A stretch of 64,000 bases of DNA from the NCBI RefSeq assembly GCF_021109255.1, contig NZ_JAJODG010000001.1; one strand, 5' to 3'. Origin of the DNA: Merdimmobilis hominis (GTDB lineage Bacteria; Bacillota; Clostridia; Oscillospirales; Ruminococcaceae). Below are positions 1-7,979 of this stretch, one piece after another. Each line of letters opens with the position of its first letter. Within the stretch, counting starts at the first letter, position 1. The notes beneath the pieces are model-generated. The model was not told where the DNA came from. It made no database searches and saw nothing but the letters and a program-made list of their open reading frames with translations. Both the position numbers and the translations under genes were made by a program.

Positions 1-40
1 AATCTTCATGACACCCGTAAATCCCCTATTTGTCGCGGGG

Positions 41-166
41 GTTTTATGGTATAATAGTTACAAGCAAAGCCTGTGGCGTTGGAAGAATTGTTTGCAGGGC
101 GAAGCCCTTTGCGGCAGAGGCCGCATCGCAATTCTCACCGTTTGTGCAGACTTTATGGTATACTAG
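41..166 (+). repeat. Intergenic hairpin repeat, family 1 (copy 1)
   Basis: The unit opens with a TATAAT-like box at 50-55 and runs into a chain of dyads: an imperfect ACAAGCAAAGCCTGTG arm, GGGCGAAGCCC, and a TTGCGGC...GCCGCA stem enclosed by GAATTG...CAATTC. It closes with a second GACTTTATGGTATA near 149-162, like the block at its start. A very similar unit lies at 58289-58410 and a rearranged one at 56436-56546. It contains no coding sequence. Its function is unknown. Confidence 0.75.
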
Positions 167-373
167 AGGTGGAAGGTTTGTGGCGCATACGGGCGGCCGC
201 ACCGGGCTTTTCCTTTGAGAAACAGCCTGCGAGAAGCCCCGGCCCACGGAAGTTTCCCAAAGAAGATAAGGCAGTGCTGCCGGCGGGCAGAGCCGCTCCA
301 TTTTGGGGTGCAGGCCGACTTCCCCCCGGCGGGGACATCTTGCCGCGACGGCGTTTGGAAAGGGGTTTTCATC
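167..373 (+). other. Leader between repeat and first gene, no gene seen
   Basis: The stretch between the repeat and the dehydrogenase start holds no convincing reading frame on either strand. Transcription may start at the TATACT near 158-163, which would give this gene a leader of about 200 bases. No known riboswitch was recognised. Confidence 0.4.
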
Positions 374-1270
374 ATGAAAAAAATAGGTTTTATCGGCGTG
401 GGGGTCATGGGCAAATCCATGGTCCGCAATCTGATGAAAAATGGCTATGAACTCACCATCTACTCCCGCACCAAGGAAAAATGCCTGGATGTTATAGAAG
501 AGGGCGCGGTTTGGTGTGATGACATCCGATCCTGTGTGGCAGGCCAGGATGTGATCATCACCATGGTCGGCTACCCCAAAGATGTGGAGGAAGTCTACTT
601 TGGGGAGGGCGGCGTCATCGCCAATGCCAGGAAAGGCGCTTATCTCATCGACATGACCACCACCAGCCCCAAGCTGTCGGTCCGCATTTATAACGAAGCC
701 AAGCGCAAGAGCGTTTTTGCACTGGATGCCCCAGTCTCCGGCGGGGATACCGGCGCAAAAAACGGCACCCTCTCCATTATGGTAGGCGGGGATAAAGAAG
801 CGTTTGACGCCTGCCATCAGGTGTTTGAAACGATGGGCACCAATATCGTGTACGAAGGCGGCCCTGGCTGCGGCCAGCACACCAAGATGGCCAATCAGAT
901 TGCCCTTTCCGGCGTGGTGGCCAGTGTCTGTGAGGCCATTGCCTATGGCAGAAAGGTGGGGCTGGATGTGAATACCATGCTGGCCAGCATCAGCGCAGGT
1001 GCGGCGGGCAGCTGGCAGATGACCAACACCGCCCCCCGGATGCTGAAAAAGGATTATGCCCCTGGCTTCTTCATCAAGCACTACATCAAGGATATGAACA
1101 TCGCCACCGAGGAAGCGGAAGATGTGGGGTTGGAGCTGCCCATCCTGAACGAGGTGCTGCGGCTATATGAGCGGATGGACGCTGAGGGCTTGGGCAACCT
1201 AGGCACCCAGGCGCTGATCAAAGAGTATGAGAAGGATGAGATTGCCGCTTCGATGAGCGAGCTCTTGTAA
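374..1270 (+). CDS. NAD(P)-dependent beta-hydroxyacid dehydrogenase (3-hydroxyisobutyrate dehydrogenase / tartronate semialdehyde reductase family)
   Basis: This 298-aa protein has the family architecture. An N-terminal Rossmann motif GFIGVGVMGKSM starts at residue 4, the substrate-binding signature DAPVSGGDTGAKNGTL lies near residue 120, and the helical C-terminal domain carries the catalytic-lysine segment GCGQHTKMANQ. Members oxidise or reduce short beta-hydroxyacids such as 3-hydroxyisobutyrate or 2-hydroxy-3-oxopropionate in the cytosol; the exact substrate cannot be read from sequence. The ATG at 374 follows an AAAGGGG ribosome site. The frame is open upstream, but that part overlaps a non-coding leader. 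The gene stands alone and ends before a strong terminator. Confidence 0.9.
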   Translation: MKKIGFIGVGVMGKSMVRNLMKNGYELTIYSRTKEKCLDVIEEGAVWCDDIRSCVAGQDVIITMVGYPKDVEEVYFGEGGVIANARKGAYLIDMTTTSPKLSVRIYNEAKRKSVFALDAPVSGGDTGAKNGTLSIMVGGDKEAFDACHQVFETMGTNIVYEGGPGCGQHTKMANQIALSGVVASVCEAIAYGRKVGLDVNTMLASISAGAAGSWQMTNTAPRMLKKDYAPGFFIKHYIKDMNIATEEAEDVGLELPILNEVLRLYERMDAEGLGNLGTQALIKEYEKDEIAASMSELL

Positions 1271-1326
1271 CCGAAAATTACAGTGCAAAATGGGGGATCG
1301 CCGTTGGAAAAAGGTCCCCTTCTACA

Positions 1327-1366
1327 GGGAAAGGCCGCCGGTATTACCGGCGGCCTTTCCCTTTTT
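1327..1366 (+). terminator. Rho-independent terminator
   Basis: A long perfect stem, GGGAAAGGCCGCCGGT with its complement around ATT, is followed by five T residues. It ends the dehydrogenase transcript. It also lies just past the stop of the minus-strand small gene and may stop that one too. Confidence 0.9.
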
Positions 1367-1396
1367 GGGATGGCAACCGGAATGAAATGCTGCCGG

Positions 1397-1570
1397 TTAC
1401 CGCTCGCTGTGATACTTCAAAAACTCTTCTTCGGGATAAAAAATGAAATCGTCCACGTCCCCGGTGGCGTTCATCCAGCTTTCTATCTCAATGGAATCCT
1501 GCCACCGCTCCTCCTGGAGAAGGGGGCTTGGTTCCGGCCAGCTTTTGATTGGTTGTTTGGGTTTTTCCAT
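1397..1570 (-). CDS. Small acidic hypothetical protein (57 aa)
   Basis: This short minus-strand frame starts with ATG at 1570, behind an ideal AAGGAGG ribosome site about eight bases upstream, and ends with TAA at 1397-1399. The product begins MEKPKQPIKSWPEPS and ends EEFLKYHSER. It has many Trp, Glu and Asp residues, no membrane segment and no signal peptide. I do not recognise a family. The perfect ribosome site and the convergent terminator at 1327-1366 support it as a real gene. Overlapping plus-strand frames have no ribosome site and read through the terminator. Confidence 0.65.
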   Translation of the reverse strand: MEKPKQPIKSWPEPSPLLQEERWQDSIEIESWMNATGDVDDFIFYPEEEFLKYHSER

Positions 1571-1941
1571 AGGGTGAGGACCTCCTTTTTCAAATGGGGC
1601 GATTCTGCTGTTTTTCCCCGGGACACGCTGCCCAAGGGAAAACTCCTATCAGTATACGTATGTACGGGCAAAAAAATACGTGAATTTGGGGATATGCGTT
1701 GCTATTTTTTGTGGCAAATCGTATAATGAATAAGGCAAAAAATCGGTATTTTTCCTGGGAAATTCAACTGGAACAGCTCTGGAGCAGAGGCGGGCGCCCT
1801 GGTAGATGAGAAAAGGGCTTGTCCATCTGGCGGCCAGCGGATTTTCGATGAAACCCCCGGCTGAAGGCCACAGGAATGCACAATTTATTGAATTTTGGAT
1901 AGAATATTACTTATTGTATATTTGTGACGGGAGGAATGGGT
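1571..1941. other. Intergenic region, no gene seen
   Basis: This holds the divergent upstream regions of the minus-strand small gene and murD. A TATACT on the minus strand (1651-1656 in plus coordinates) may be the -10 box of the small gene. The sequence before murD is AT-rich. Nothing else could be supported. Confidence 0.4.
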
Positions 1942-3330
1942 ATGGATCCACGGGTCAAGGCGTTTATGGACAGCATGAAAGGCAAACGGGTGGACATGAT
2001 CGGCGTGGGGGTCAGCCATCGGGAGCTGATCCCTCTTTTGGTGAGCAAGGGGGCAAAAGTGGCCCTCTGCGACCGAAAGACCCGGGAGCAGCTGGGCGAA
2101 ACCGCCGATTGGCTGGAAAGCTTGGGAGTCCAGCTGAAGCTGGGCCCCGATTATCTCGACCGGCTGGATGGGGAGATCATCTTCCGCTCCCCAGGGATGA
2201 AGTACCTTACCCCCCAGCTGACTGCCGCCCGCCGGCGGGGCCAGGTGGTCACCAGCGAACTGGAGGTCTTTCTGGAGCTGTGCCCCTGCCCGGTGTACGG
2301 GGTGACCGGTTCCGACGGCAAGACCACCACCACTACCCTCATCGCTGAAATGCTGGAGAAGCAGGGCTTCACCGTCCACAAAGGGGGCAACATCGGCCGG
2401 GCGCTGCTGCCCATCCTGGAACAGGTCTCCCCCGATGACCGGGCGGTGGTGGAGCTCTCCAGCTTCCAGCTGATCTCCATGCGGTCCAGCCCCAAAGTGG
2501 CGGTGGTGACCAATGTGGCCCCCAACCATCTGGACGTCCACAAGGATATGGCGGAGTACATCGACGCCAAAAAGAACATCTTTGCCCACCAGACCGGGTT
2601 TTCCCGGACGGTGCTCAATTTAGACAATGAGATCACCGCCTCCTTCGGGGAGCTGACGAGGGGTGAGACCTTCTTCTTCACCCGGCGCAAAAAGCCGGAA
2701 CAGGGGGCCTTTTTGGGGGAGGACGGCACCCTCACCATGGTATACCGGGGGGAGGAAATCCCCATTCTGCCCATGGGGGAGATCCGCATCCCCGGCCTGC
2801 ACAACGTGGAAAACTATCTGGCGGCCATCAGCGCCGTGTGGGGGGAGGTCTCCCCGGAAGTGATCTGCCAGGTGGCCCGCACCTTCGGCGGGGTAGAGCA
2901 CCGCATTGAGTTTGTCCGGGAGCTCTGCGGGGTGAAATGGTACAACGATTCCATCGCCACCAGCCCCACCCGAGCCATCGCCGGCCTCAACGCCTTTGAC
3001 CAGAAGATGATCATCCTGGCCGGGGGCTACGATAAAAAAATCCCCTTTGAACCCCTGGCACCAGTGATGGTGGAGAAGGTAAAACTGCTGATTTTGACTG
3101 GGGTCACCGCCCCCAAAATCGAGGCGGCGGTCCGGGCCTGCCCGGGGTTTGCCGCCAGCGGCATGGAGATCCGCCACGCCAAGGATCTGGCCGAGGCAGT
3201 CGCCATCGCCCATCGGGAGGCCAAGGCTGGGGATGTGGTCTCCCTCTCCCCCGCCTGCGCCAGTTTTGACAGCTACCCCAATTTTGAGGAGCGGGGCAAA
3301 CACTTCAAAGCCTTGGTCCACGCTCTGTAG
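1942..3330 (+). CDS. murD: UDP-N-acetylmuramoyl-L-alanine--D-glutamate ligase
   Basis: MurD adds D-glutamate to UDP-MurNAc-L-Ala in the cytosolic stage of peptidoglycan synthesis. The 462-aa product has the three Mur-ligase domains: an N-terminal UDP-binding fold, a central ATPase with P-loop GVTGSDGKTTTTTL near residue 119, and a C-terminal domain with FGGVEHRIEFV, YNDSIATSPTRAI and LSPACASFDSY. The last is typical of MurD and separates it from MurC, MurE and MurF. The P-loop reads SDGKTT instead of the usual TNGKTT. ATG 1942 sits seven bases after GGGAGG; GTG 1924 and ATG 1936 are less well placed. The next gene follows after 15 bases, so they probably share a transcript. Confidence 0.95.
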   Translation: MDPRVKAFMDSMKGKRVDMIGVGVSHRELIPLLVSKGAKVALCDRKTREQLGETADWLESLGVQLKLGPDYLDRLDGEIIFRSPGMKYLTPQLTAARRRGQVVTSELEVFLELCPCPVYGVTGSDGKTTTTTLIAEMLEKQGFTVHKGGNIGRALLPILEQVSPDDRAVVELSSFQLISMRSSPKVAVVTNVAPNHLDVHKDMAEYIDAKKNIFAHQTGFSRTVLNLDNEITASFGELTRGETFFFTRRKKPEQGAFLGEDGTLTMVYRGEEIPILPMGEIRIPGLHNVENYLAAISAVWGEVSPEVICQVARTFGGVEHRIEFVRELCGVKWYNDSIATSPTRAIAGLNAFDQKMIILAGGYDKKIPFEPLAPVMVEKVKLLILTGVTAPKIEAAVRACPGFAASGMEIRHAKDLAEAVAIAHREAKAGDVVSLSPACASFDSYPNFEERGKHFKALVHAL

Positions 3331-3345
3331 GGAGGAAATAAGGAT

Positions 3346-4365
3346 ATGAATACAACACAACTGCTGCTGGAACTCTCCGCCCTCACCGGGGTTTCCGGCC
3401 GGGAAGGCCCGGCGGCCCAGCGCTTAAAGGAACTGCTAACCCCTTATGGGGAGGTCAAGACCTCCCCTCTTGGCAGCATCTATGCCACTGTCCGGGAGCC
3501 TAAGGAGGGCGGGGCCCATGTCCTGCTGGCTGCCCATATGGATGAGATCGGCCTGGTGGTGACTTATATTGAGGAGAACGGCTTTTTGCGGGTGGCTCCG
3601 GTGGGCGGGGTGGACCGGCGGGTCATCACCGCATCGCCGGTGACCATCCACACCGAAAACGGCCCGGTCAAAGGGGTGGTGACCTCCATCCCGCCCCACC
3701 TGCAAAAGGGGGATGAAACCGACCTGCCCCGTGTGGAGGATGTCTTTGTGGACATCGGCTGCGATGGGGCGGAGGCCGCCCGCCGGGTGTGCCTGGGGGA
3801 TCGGGCCACCATCGATGCCCAACCCCGGGAACTGCTGGGCGGCTTGGTCAGCGGCAAGGCCCTGGACAACCGGGCCTCCTGCGCCTGCGTCCTGAAAGCT
3901 TTGGAGCTGCTGCAAGGGGAGCCCCTCCCCTGCGGGCTGACGGTGGCTTTCACCACCCAGGAGGAAACCGGCGGGGTGGGCGCTAAGACGGTGGCCCACC
4001 TGGTAAACCCCACCCATGCGGTGGCTTTGGATGTCTCCTTCGGCCATACCCCCGACGCACCCCGCCACAAGTGCGGCGTCTTGGAGGGCGGCCCCATGAT
4101 CGGCATTGCCCCCATCTTGGATTACCGCCTCTCCCGGAAGCTGGAGGAGATCGCCAAAGGGGAGAACATCCCCTTCCAGCTGGAGGTGATGAACGGTTCC
4201 ACCGGCACCGACGCCGACTCCATCGCCGGGACGGGCCGCGGCATCCAAACCGCCCTCATCTCCATCCCCGAGCGGTACATGCACTCCCCTATTGAAGTGC
4301 TCTCCCCCCGGGACGTGGACCACACCGCCCAGCTGCTGGCGGCATTTTTAAAGGAGGTGCGGTAA
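3346..4365 (+). CDS. M42 family metallo-aminopeptidase (first of tandem pair)
   Basis: M42 enzymes are dinuclear-metal aminopeptidases that form large dodecameric shells in the cytosol and trim peptides. The 339-aa product shows the metal and catalytic motifs in order: AAHMDEIG, the bridging-Asp motif ALDNRAS, TTQEETGGVGA with the catalytic and metal-binding Glu, VALDVS, and the C-terminal RYMHSPIEV. All key residues are present. A GGAGG site precedes ATG 3346. It lies between murD and a second M42 gene whose ATG starts one base after this stop. The peptide ABC importer elsewhere in the window fits a peptide-scavenging role. Confidence 0.92.
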   Translation: MNTTQLLLELSALTGVSGREGPAAQRLKELLTPYGEVKTSPLGSIYATVREPKEGGAHVLLAAHMDEIGLVVTYIEENGFLRVAPVGGVDRRVITASPVTIHTENGPVKGVVTSIPPHLQKGDETDLPRVEDVFVDIGCDGAEAARRVCLGDRATIDAQPRELLGGLVSGKALDNRASCACVLKALELLQGEPLPCGLTVAFTTQEETGGVGAKTVAHLVNPTHAVALDVSFGHTPDAPRHKCGVLEGGPMIGIAPILDYRLSRKLEEIAKGENIPFQLEVMNGSTGTDADSIAGTGRGIQTALISIPERYMHSPIEVLSPRDVDHTAQLLAAFLKEVR

Positions 4366-4366
4366 C

Positions 4367-5383
4367 ATGCTGGAACTGCTGCAAGAACTCAGCCTTTTGC
4401 CCGGCGTCTCCGGCCGGGAGGATTTGGTGCGGGAGCGGATCGCAAGAGAGGTCGCCCCCTATGCCCAGTGCAAGACCGACCCCTCCGGCAACCTGATCGC
4501 CTATAAAAAAGGCGCCCAAACTGGGGCAAAAACCGTCCTCTTTTCCGCCCACATGGATGAGGTGGGCTTTATCGTCACCTACATCGAGGAATCCGGCCTG
4601 CTGCGGTTTGCCGCCGTAGGGGGGATTGACACCCGGGTGGTGGTGGGCAAGAGCGTCCTTGTTGGGGACAGCGGTCTCTACGGGGTGATCGGCACCAAGG
4701 CCATCCACATGCAGTCGCCGGGCGAGCAGGGCAAAGCCCCCTCTATGGACGATTTGTATATCGACATCGGCGCCTCCTCCAAGGAGGAAGCGGAAAAGGC
4801 CGTTCATCTGGGGGACCGGGCCAAATTTGCCTCCTCCTTTGAACCCTTCGGCCAGGGGATGATCAAAGGCCCTGCCCTGGATGACCGGGTGGGCTGCGCC
4901 ATCCTCATCCAATTGCTGAAGCAGGACCTGCCCTATGACATCGTCTGCGCCTTCACCGTCCAGGAAGAGACCGGCTGTCTGGGCGGGAAAACCGCCGCCT
5001 TCGGGGTGAACCCGGACATCGGGGTAATCCTGGAGGCCACCACTGCCTCGGATATCGCCGGGGTGGAGCCGGGCAAACAGGTCTGCCAGGTGGGCGGGGG
5101 CCCAGTGCTCTCCTTTATGGACAAAGGCACCATCTATGACTTTGATTTGTACCGCCAAGCCCTCGCATGGGCCGGGGAGGCGGGCATCCCCTGCCAAAGC
5201 AAGGCCGCGGTAGCGGGCGGCAACGAATCCCGGGCGGTCCAGTCGGCCGCAGGCGGGGCAAAGGTCCTTGGCCTCTCCCTGCCCTGCCGGTACCTCCACT
5301 CCCCCTCCTGCGTGCTTCAGGTGGAGGATATGGAAAACGATTTGGCGCTGGTCCGGTTGCTGGCCCAGCGGCTGCCGGAATGA
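4367..5383 (+). CDS. M42 family metallo-aminopeptidase (second of tandem pair)
   Basis: A 338-aa paralogue of the preceding gene. It keeps SAHMDEVGF, ALDDRVGC, TVQEETGCLG and CRYLHSPSCV, so it should bind two metals and be active. The third metal motif reads ILEATTASD where the first copy has ALDVSFGH, so pocket and specificity probably differ. Its ribosome site AAAGGAGG lies inside the end of the upstream gene and its stop overlaps the next start (ATGA), so the three genes are translationally coupled. Two different M42 subunits in tandem could form a mixed shell, but that is inference. Confidence 0.92.
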   Translation: MLELLQELSLLPGVSGREDLVRERIAREVAPYAQCKTDPSGNLIAYKKGAQTGAKTVLFSAHMDEVGFIVTYIEESGLLRFAAVGGIDTRVVVGKSVLVGDSGLYGVIGTKAIHMQSPGEQGKAPSMDDLYIDIGASSKEEAEKAVHLGDRAKFASSFEPFGQGMIKGPALDDRVGCAILIQLLKQDLPYDIVCAFTVQEETGCLGGKTAAFGVNPDIGVILEATTASDIAGVEPGKQVCQVGGGPVLSFMDKGTIYDFDLYRQALAWAGEAGIPCQSKAAVAGGNESRAVQSAAGGAKVLGLSLPCRYLHSPSCVLQVEDMENDLALVRLLAQRLPE

Positions 5384-6159
5384 TTCGGTTTTTAGAGCGG
5401 GAGCTTCTGCCCCAGTGGGAGGCGGCCTGCCGGCTGGAGCCGGTGTTTGGCGGCAAACTGGAGGCCCTCCTGGCGGTGTATGGGATGAACTCCCCCCACT
5501 GTGACTTCTGGGTGGCGCTGGATGGGGATGGCCTTCCCGCCGGCGGGGTGGGCCGGGAGGGGGATACCCTCACCCTGGCTCTTTCCCAGAGTGTGGACAC
5601 AGAAGAGTTGACCCAGTTTCTCGCCGCGGTCGGCGGCAGCTGGGCGGAGGGGCGGGATCCCGACCTCTCCTCCCTTGCGGAAAGATGCGGCTGTGCCCCG
5701 CGCAGCGCCCCGCTGCTGGAATACCGGGGGCCTTCGCCTCCCTGGGCAGCCCGGGAGGCTGACCGCCTGACCGATGTTTACCGGCTGCTCTGCGCCAGCG
5801 ACCCCAGCTTTGAGAAAAATGCCCCCTATGGGCCATGGCTCTGCGGGTTTTCCGCCCGAGTGCGGAGCGGACGGGCCGCCGCCTTCCTCTGCCAGGAAGG
5901 GGGCAAGCCGGTGAGCACCGCTTCGGTGTACCACCTGGGGGCTGGGTATGGGATGATTGGCTCGGTGGCCACCTTGCCGGCATACCGGGGGAAAGGGTAT
6001 GCCTCCCAGGCGGTGCTGGCCGCCGCAGGTTGGGTGATGTGCCGGGGCGCCATCCCAGTGCTGCTGCCTGCTGGGGAGGAACTTCTCCCCTTTTACACCC
6101 ACCTGGGTTTTTCCCCTTGGGGGGAAGCCGGGCAGTTCTTTTTTGCCCCAACAAAATAA
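5380..6159 (+). CDS. GNAT family N-acetyltransferase
   Basis: This 259-aa protein has a C-terminal GNAT fold. The acetyl-CoA-binding motif A is visible as GSVATLPAYRGKGYASQAVL near residue 190, followed by the HLGF segment typical of motif B. The N-terminal 120 residues have no motif I recognise and may be a degenerate second GNAT half. Start ATG 5380 overlaps the preceding stop (ATGA), so it is coupled to the M42 pair. The substrate is unknown; the setting suggests an amino acid or peptide amine. Confidence 0.8.
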   Translation: MIRFLERELLPQWEAACRLEPVFGGKLEALLAVYGMNSPHCDFWVALDGDGLPAGGVGREGDTLTLALSQSVDTEELTQFLAAVGGSWAEGRDPDLSSLAERCGCAPRSAPLLEYRGPSPPWAAREADRLTDVYRLLCASDPSFEKNAPYGPWLCGFSARVRSGRAAAFLCQEGGKPVSTASVYHLGAGYGMIGSVATLPAYRGKGYASQAVLAAAGWVMCRGAIPVLLPAGEELLPFYTHLGFSPWGEAGQFFFAPTK

Positions 6160-6176
6160 CTTGGAGGAAATATAGC

Positions 6177-7448
6177 GTGAACAATCCATTTTTTAAGATA
6201 GATGAGAGGATCTTAACCCTGGCGGGCCGCGCAGAGGAGCGCTGCCGCCCGGTATTTGAGGAGATTGACCGGCGGGCGGAATACAACGCCATGAAGGTGC
6301 TCTCCGCCTTTGGGGAACACCGGGTCAGCGAGAGCCACTTTGCCGGCTCCACCGGTTACGGGTACGGGGACATTGGGCGGGATACCTTAGACGCGGTCTT
6401 TGCCCAGATCGTCGGGGCGGAGGATGCCTTGGTCCGCCACAACTTTGTGTCCGGCACCCATGCCCTCACCACCGCCCTGTTTGGGGTGCTGCGGCCCGGG
6501 GATGTGCTGCTCTCCCTCACCGGCGCGCCTTATGACACCATGGAGGAGGTTATTGGCATCCGGGGAGAGGGCTCCGGTTCCCTCAAGGATTTCGGTGTCC
6601 ACTACCGGCAGCTGGATCTGCTGCCCGACGGCACCCCCGATTACGCCGCCATCCCAGAGGCGGTCAAAGGGGTAAAAGTGGCCTACATACAGCGCTCCCG
6701 AGGGTATTCCTTGCGGGATTCCCTTTCCATCGCCCACATTGAGGAGATTGCCAAACTGGTGAAACAGGGCAATCCTGACGCCATCTTGATGGTGGACAAC
6801 TGCTACGGCGAGTTTGTGGAGGATAAAGAGCCCACCCAGGTGGGGGCGGACCTGATCATGGGCTCCCTGATCAAAAACCCCGGTGGCGGCATCGCCCGCA
6901 CCGGCGGCTACATCGCCGGCCGCAAAGACCTGGTGGAATTGTGTGCCTACCGGCTCACCTCCCCCGGCATCGGCAAAGAGGCTGGCTGCACTCTGGGGGA
7001 AAACCGGAATATGTACCTGGGCCTGTTCCACGCCCCCACGGTGGTGGCCAGCGCTTTGAAAACAGCGGTGTTTGCCGCCAGCTTATTCAGCCTGCTGGGC
7101 TATGAGGTGCTGCCCAAGTTTGATGGGCACCGCACCGATATCATTCAAACGGTCTGCCTAAAGGATGAGCCCTCTCTGACCGCCTTTTGCCAAGGCATCC
7201 AGAAGGGCTCTCCAGTGGATTCCTTTGTGGTTCCAGAGGCCTGGGACATGCCCGGCTATGAAAGCCAGGTGATCATGGCCGCGGGAGCCTTCACCATGGG
7301 CGCATCCATTGAACTTTCCGCCGACGCCCCTATCCGGGAGCCTTTCGCCGCTTGGCTCCAGGGCGGATTGACCTATCCTTCCGGAAAAATCGGGATTCTG
7401 CTGGCTGCCCAATCCATGCTGGAGGGCGGTTCCCTGACTTTAGTTTAG
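6177..7448 (+). CDS. PLP-dependent methionine gamma-lyase family protein (YnbB / aluminium-resistance type)
   Basis: This 423-aa protein belongs to the Met_gamma_lyase family of fold-type I PLP enzymes, which are related to cystathionine lyases. Visible landmarks are the N-terminal HFAGSTGYGYGDIGRD, the VSGTHAL segment that holds the cofactor phosphate, MVDNCYGEF with the PLP-pyridine Asp, and SLIKNPGGG with the Schiff-base lysine. Bacillus relatives are called YnbB; the substrate is not firmly known. GTG 6177 is chosen because GGAGG lies eight bases upstream, and the length then matches the family. It is 17 bases after the GNAT gene, so probably the last gene of the operon. Confidence 0.88.
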   Translation: MNNPFFKIDERILTLAGRAEERCRPVFEEIDRRAEYNAMKVLSAFGEHRVSESHFAGSTGYGYGDIGRDTLDAVFAQIVGAEDALVRHNFVSGTHALTTALFGVLRPGDVLLSLTGAPYDTMEEVIGIRGEGSGSLKDFGVHYRQLDLLPDGTPDYAAIPEAVKGVKVAYIQRSRGYSLRDSLSIAHIEEIAKLVKQGNPDAILMVDNCYGEFVEDKEPTQVGADLIMGSLIKNPGGGIARTGGYIAGRKDLVELCAYRLTSPGIGKEAGCTLGENRNMYLGLFHAPTVVASALKTAVFAASLFSLLGYEVLPKFDGHRTDIIQTVCLKDEPSLTAFCQGIQKGSPVDSFVVPEAWDMPGYESQVIMAAGAFTMGASIELSADAPIREPFAAWLQGGLTYPSGKIGILLAAQSMLEGGSLTLV

Positions 7449-7478
7449 TTGACAATCCTGCAAAGGGGATGGTATAAT
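7449..7478 (+). promoter_or_regulatory. Promoter of tRNA-Leu(UAG)
   Basis: A consensus sigma-A promoter: TTGACA at 7449-7454, an 18-base spacer, and TATAAT at 7473-7478. The tRNA begins 15 bases after the -10 box. Confidence 0.85.
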
Positions 7479-7493
7479 CTTCTTTGCAGTTTT

Positions 7494-7578
7494 GCGGATA
7501 TGGCGGAATTGGCAGACGCGCTAGATTTAGGCTCTAGTGGATCACTCCGTGCAGGTTCAAGTCCTGTTATCCGCACCA
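7494..7578 (+). tRNA. tRNA-Leu (anticodon UAG)
   Basis: An 85-base class II tRNA with an acceptor stem of GCGGATA pairing with TATCCGC, a CTAGA/TCTAG anticodon stem, loop TTTAGGC giving anticodon UAG, a long variable arm, GGTTCAAGTCC in the T arm and an encoded CCA end. It decodes CUA-type leucine codons. A near-identical tRNA-Leu(CAG) lies at 61509-61596. Confidence 0.96.
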
Positions 7579-7585
7579 AAAATCC

Positions 7586-7618
7586 CGCCCTGGAGCCATT
7601 TTGCGCTCCGGGCGTTTT
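7586..7618 (+). terminator. Terminator after tRNA-Leu
   Basis: The stem CGCCCTGGAGC pairs with GCTCCGGGCG with one mismatch and is followed by TTTTGC. Confidence 0.8.
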
Positions 7619-7700
7619 GCTTTGCCCAAGGTTTTCGCACGCGTCCAAAACAGGTCTAAACTGGCCACGAAGGCCAGCGGCGAGCCGCCCCAGACAAATT

Positions 7701-7735
7701 GCGCACCTCTTTTTGGGAGGTGCGTTTTGTTTTAT
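7701..7735 (+). terminator. Second rho-independent terminator
   Basis: GCGCACCTC and GGAGGTGCG form a stem around TTTTTG and are followed by TTTTGTTTT. Confidence 0.75.
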
Positions 7736-7979
7736 ACCACATTTAAAGCTGGCATCTTTTTATAAAAAGATAGGAAATGCTGCAAAAATTGGATCGTTTT
7801 ATTGTACTGTAATAATAAATATCCGCACAAGTGCAGTAAAGATCTGTCAAAGGGGGGACCCGGCAGGAAGAAGTGAATGGTTCTTGCCAAAGGCCGGCGG
7901 TTCTATTGGAGAATAAAAACTTCTCCACCGGCAAAAGGGGGGCGGAACCTTTTCAGGGAGAAAGATAAGGGGTGGTTTT

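Larger units (their letters stand above)
7579..7979 (+). other. Intergenic region with two terminators, no gene seen
   Basis: It contains the tRNA terminator, a second hairpin at 7701-7735 (GCACCTC/GAGGTGC followed by TTTTG), and then an AT-rich stretch near 7770-7830 that probably holds the promoter of the transglutaminase-like gene. No reading frame in it has a ribosome site. Confidence 0.5.

Noticed and set aside
44..1081. A 345-codon minus-strand frame
   Set aside because: It is antisense to the dehydrogenase and includes the hairpin repeat; there is no start signal.
1283..1726. A 147-codon plus-strand frame
   Set aside because: It reads straight through a strong terminator and opposes the small gene with a perfect ribosome site.
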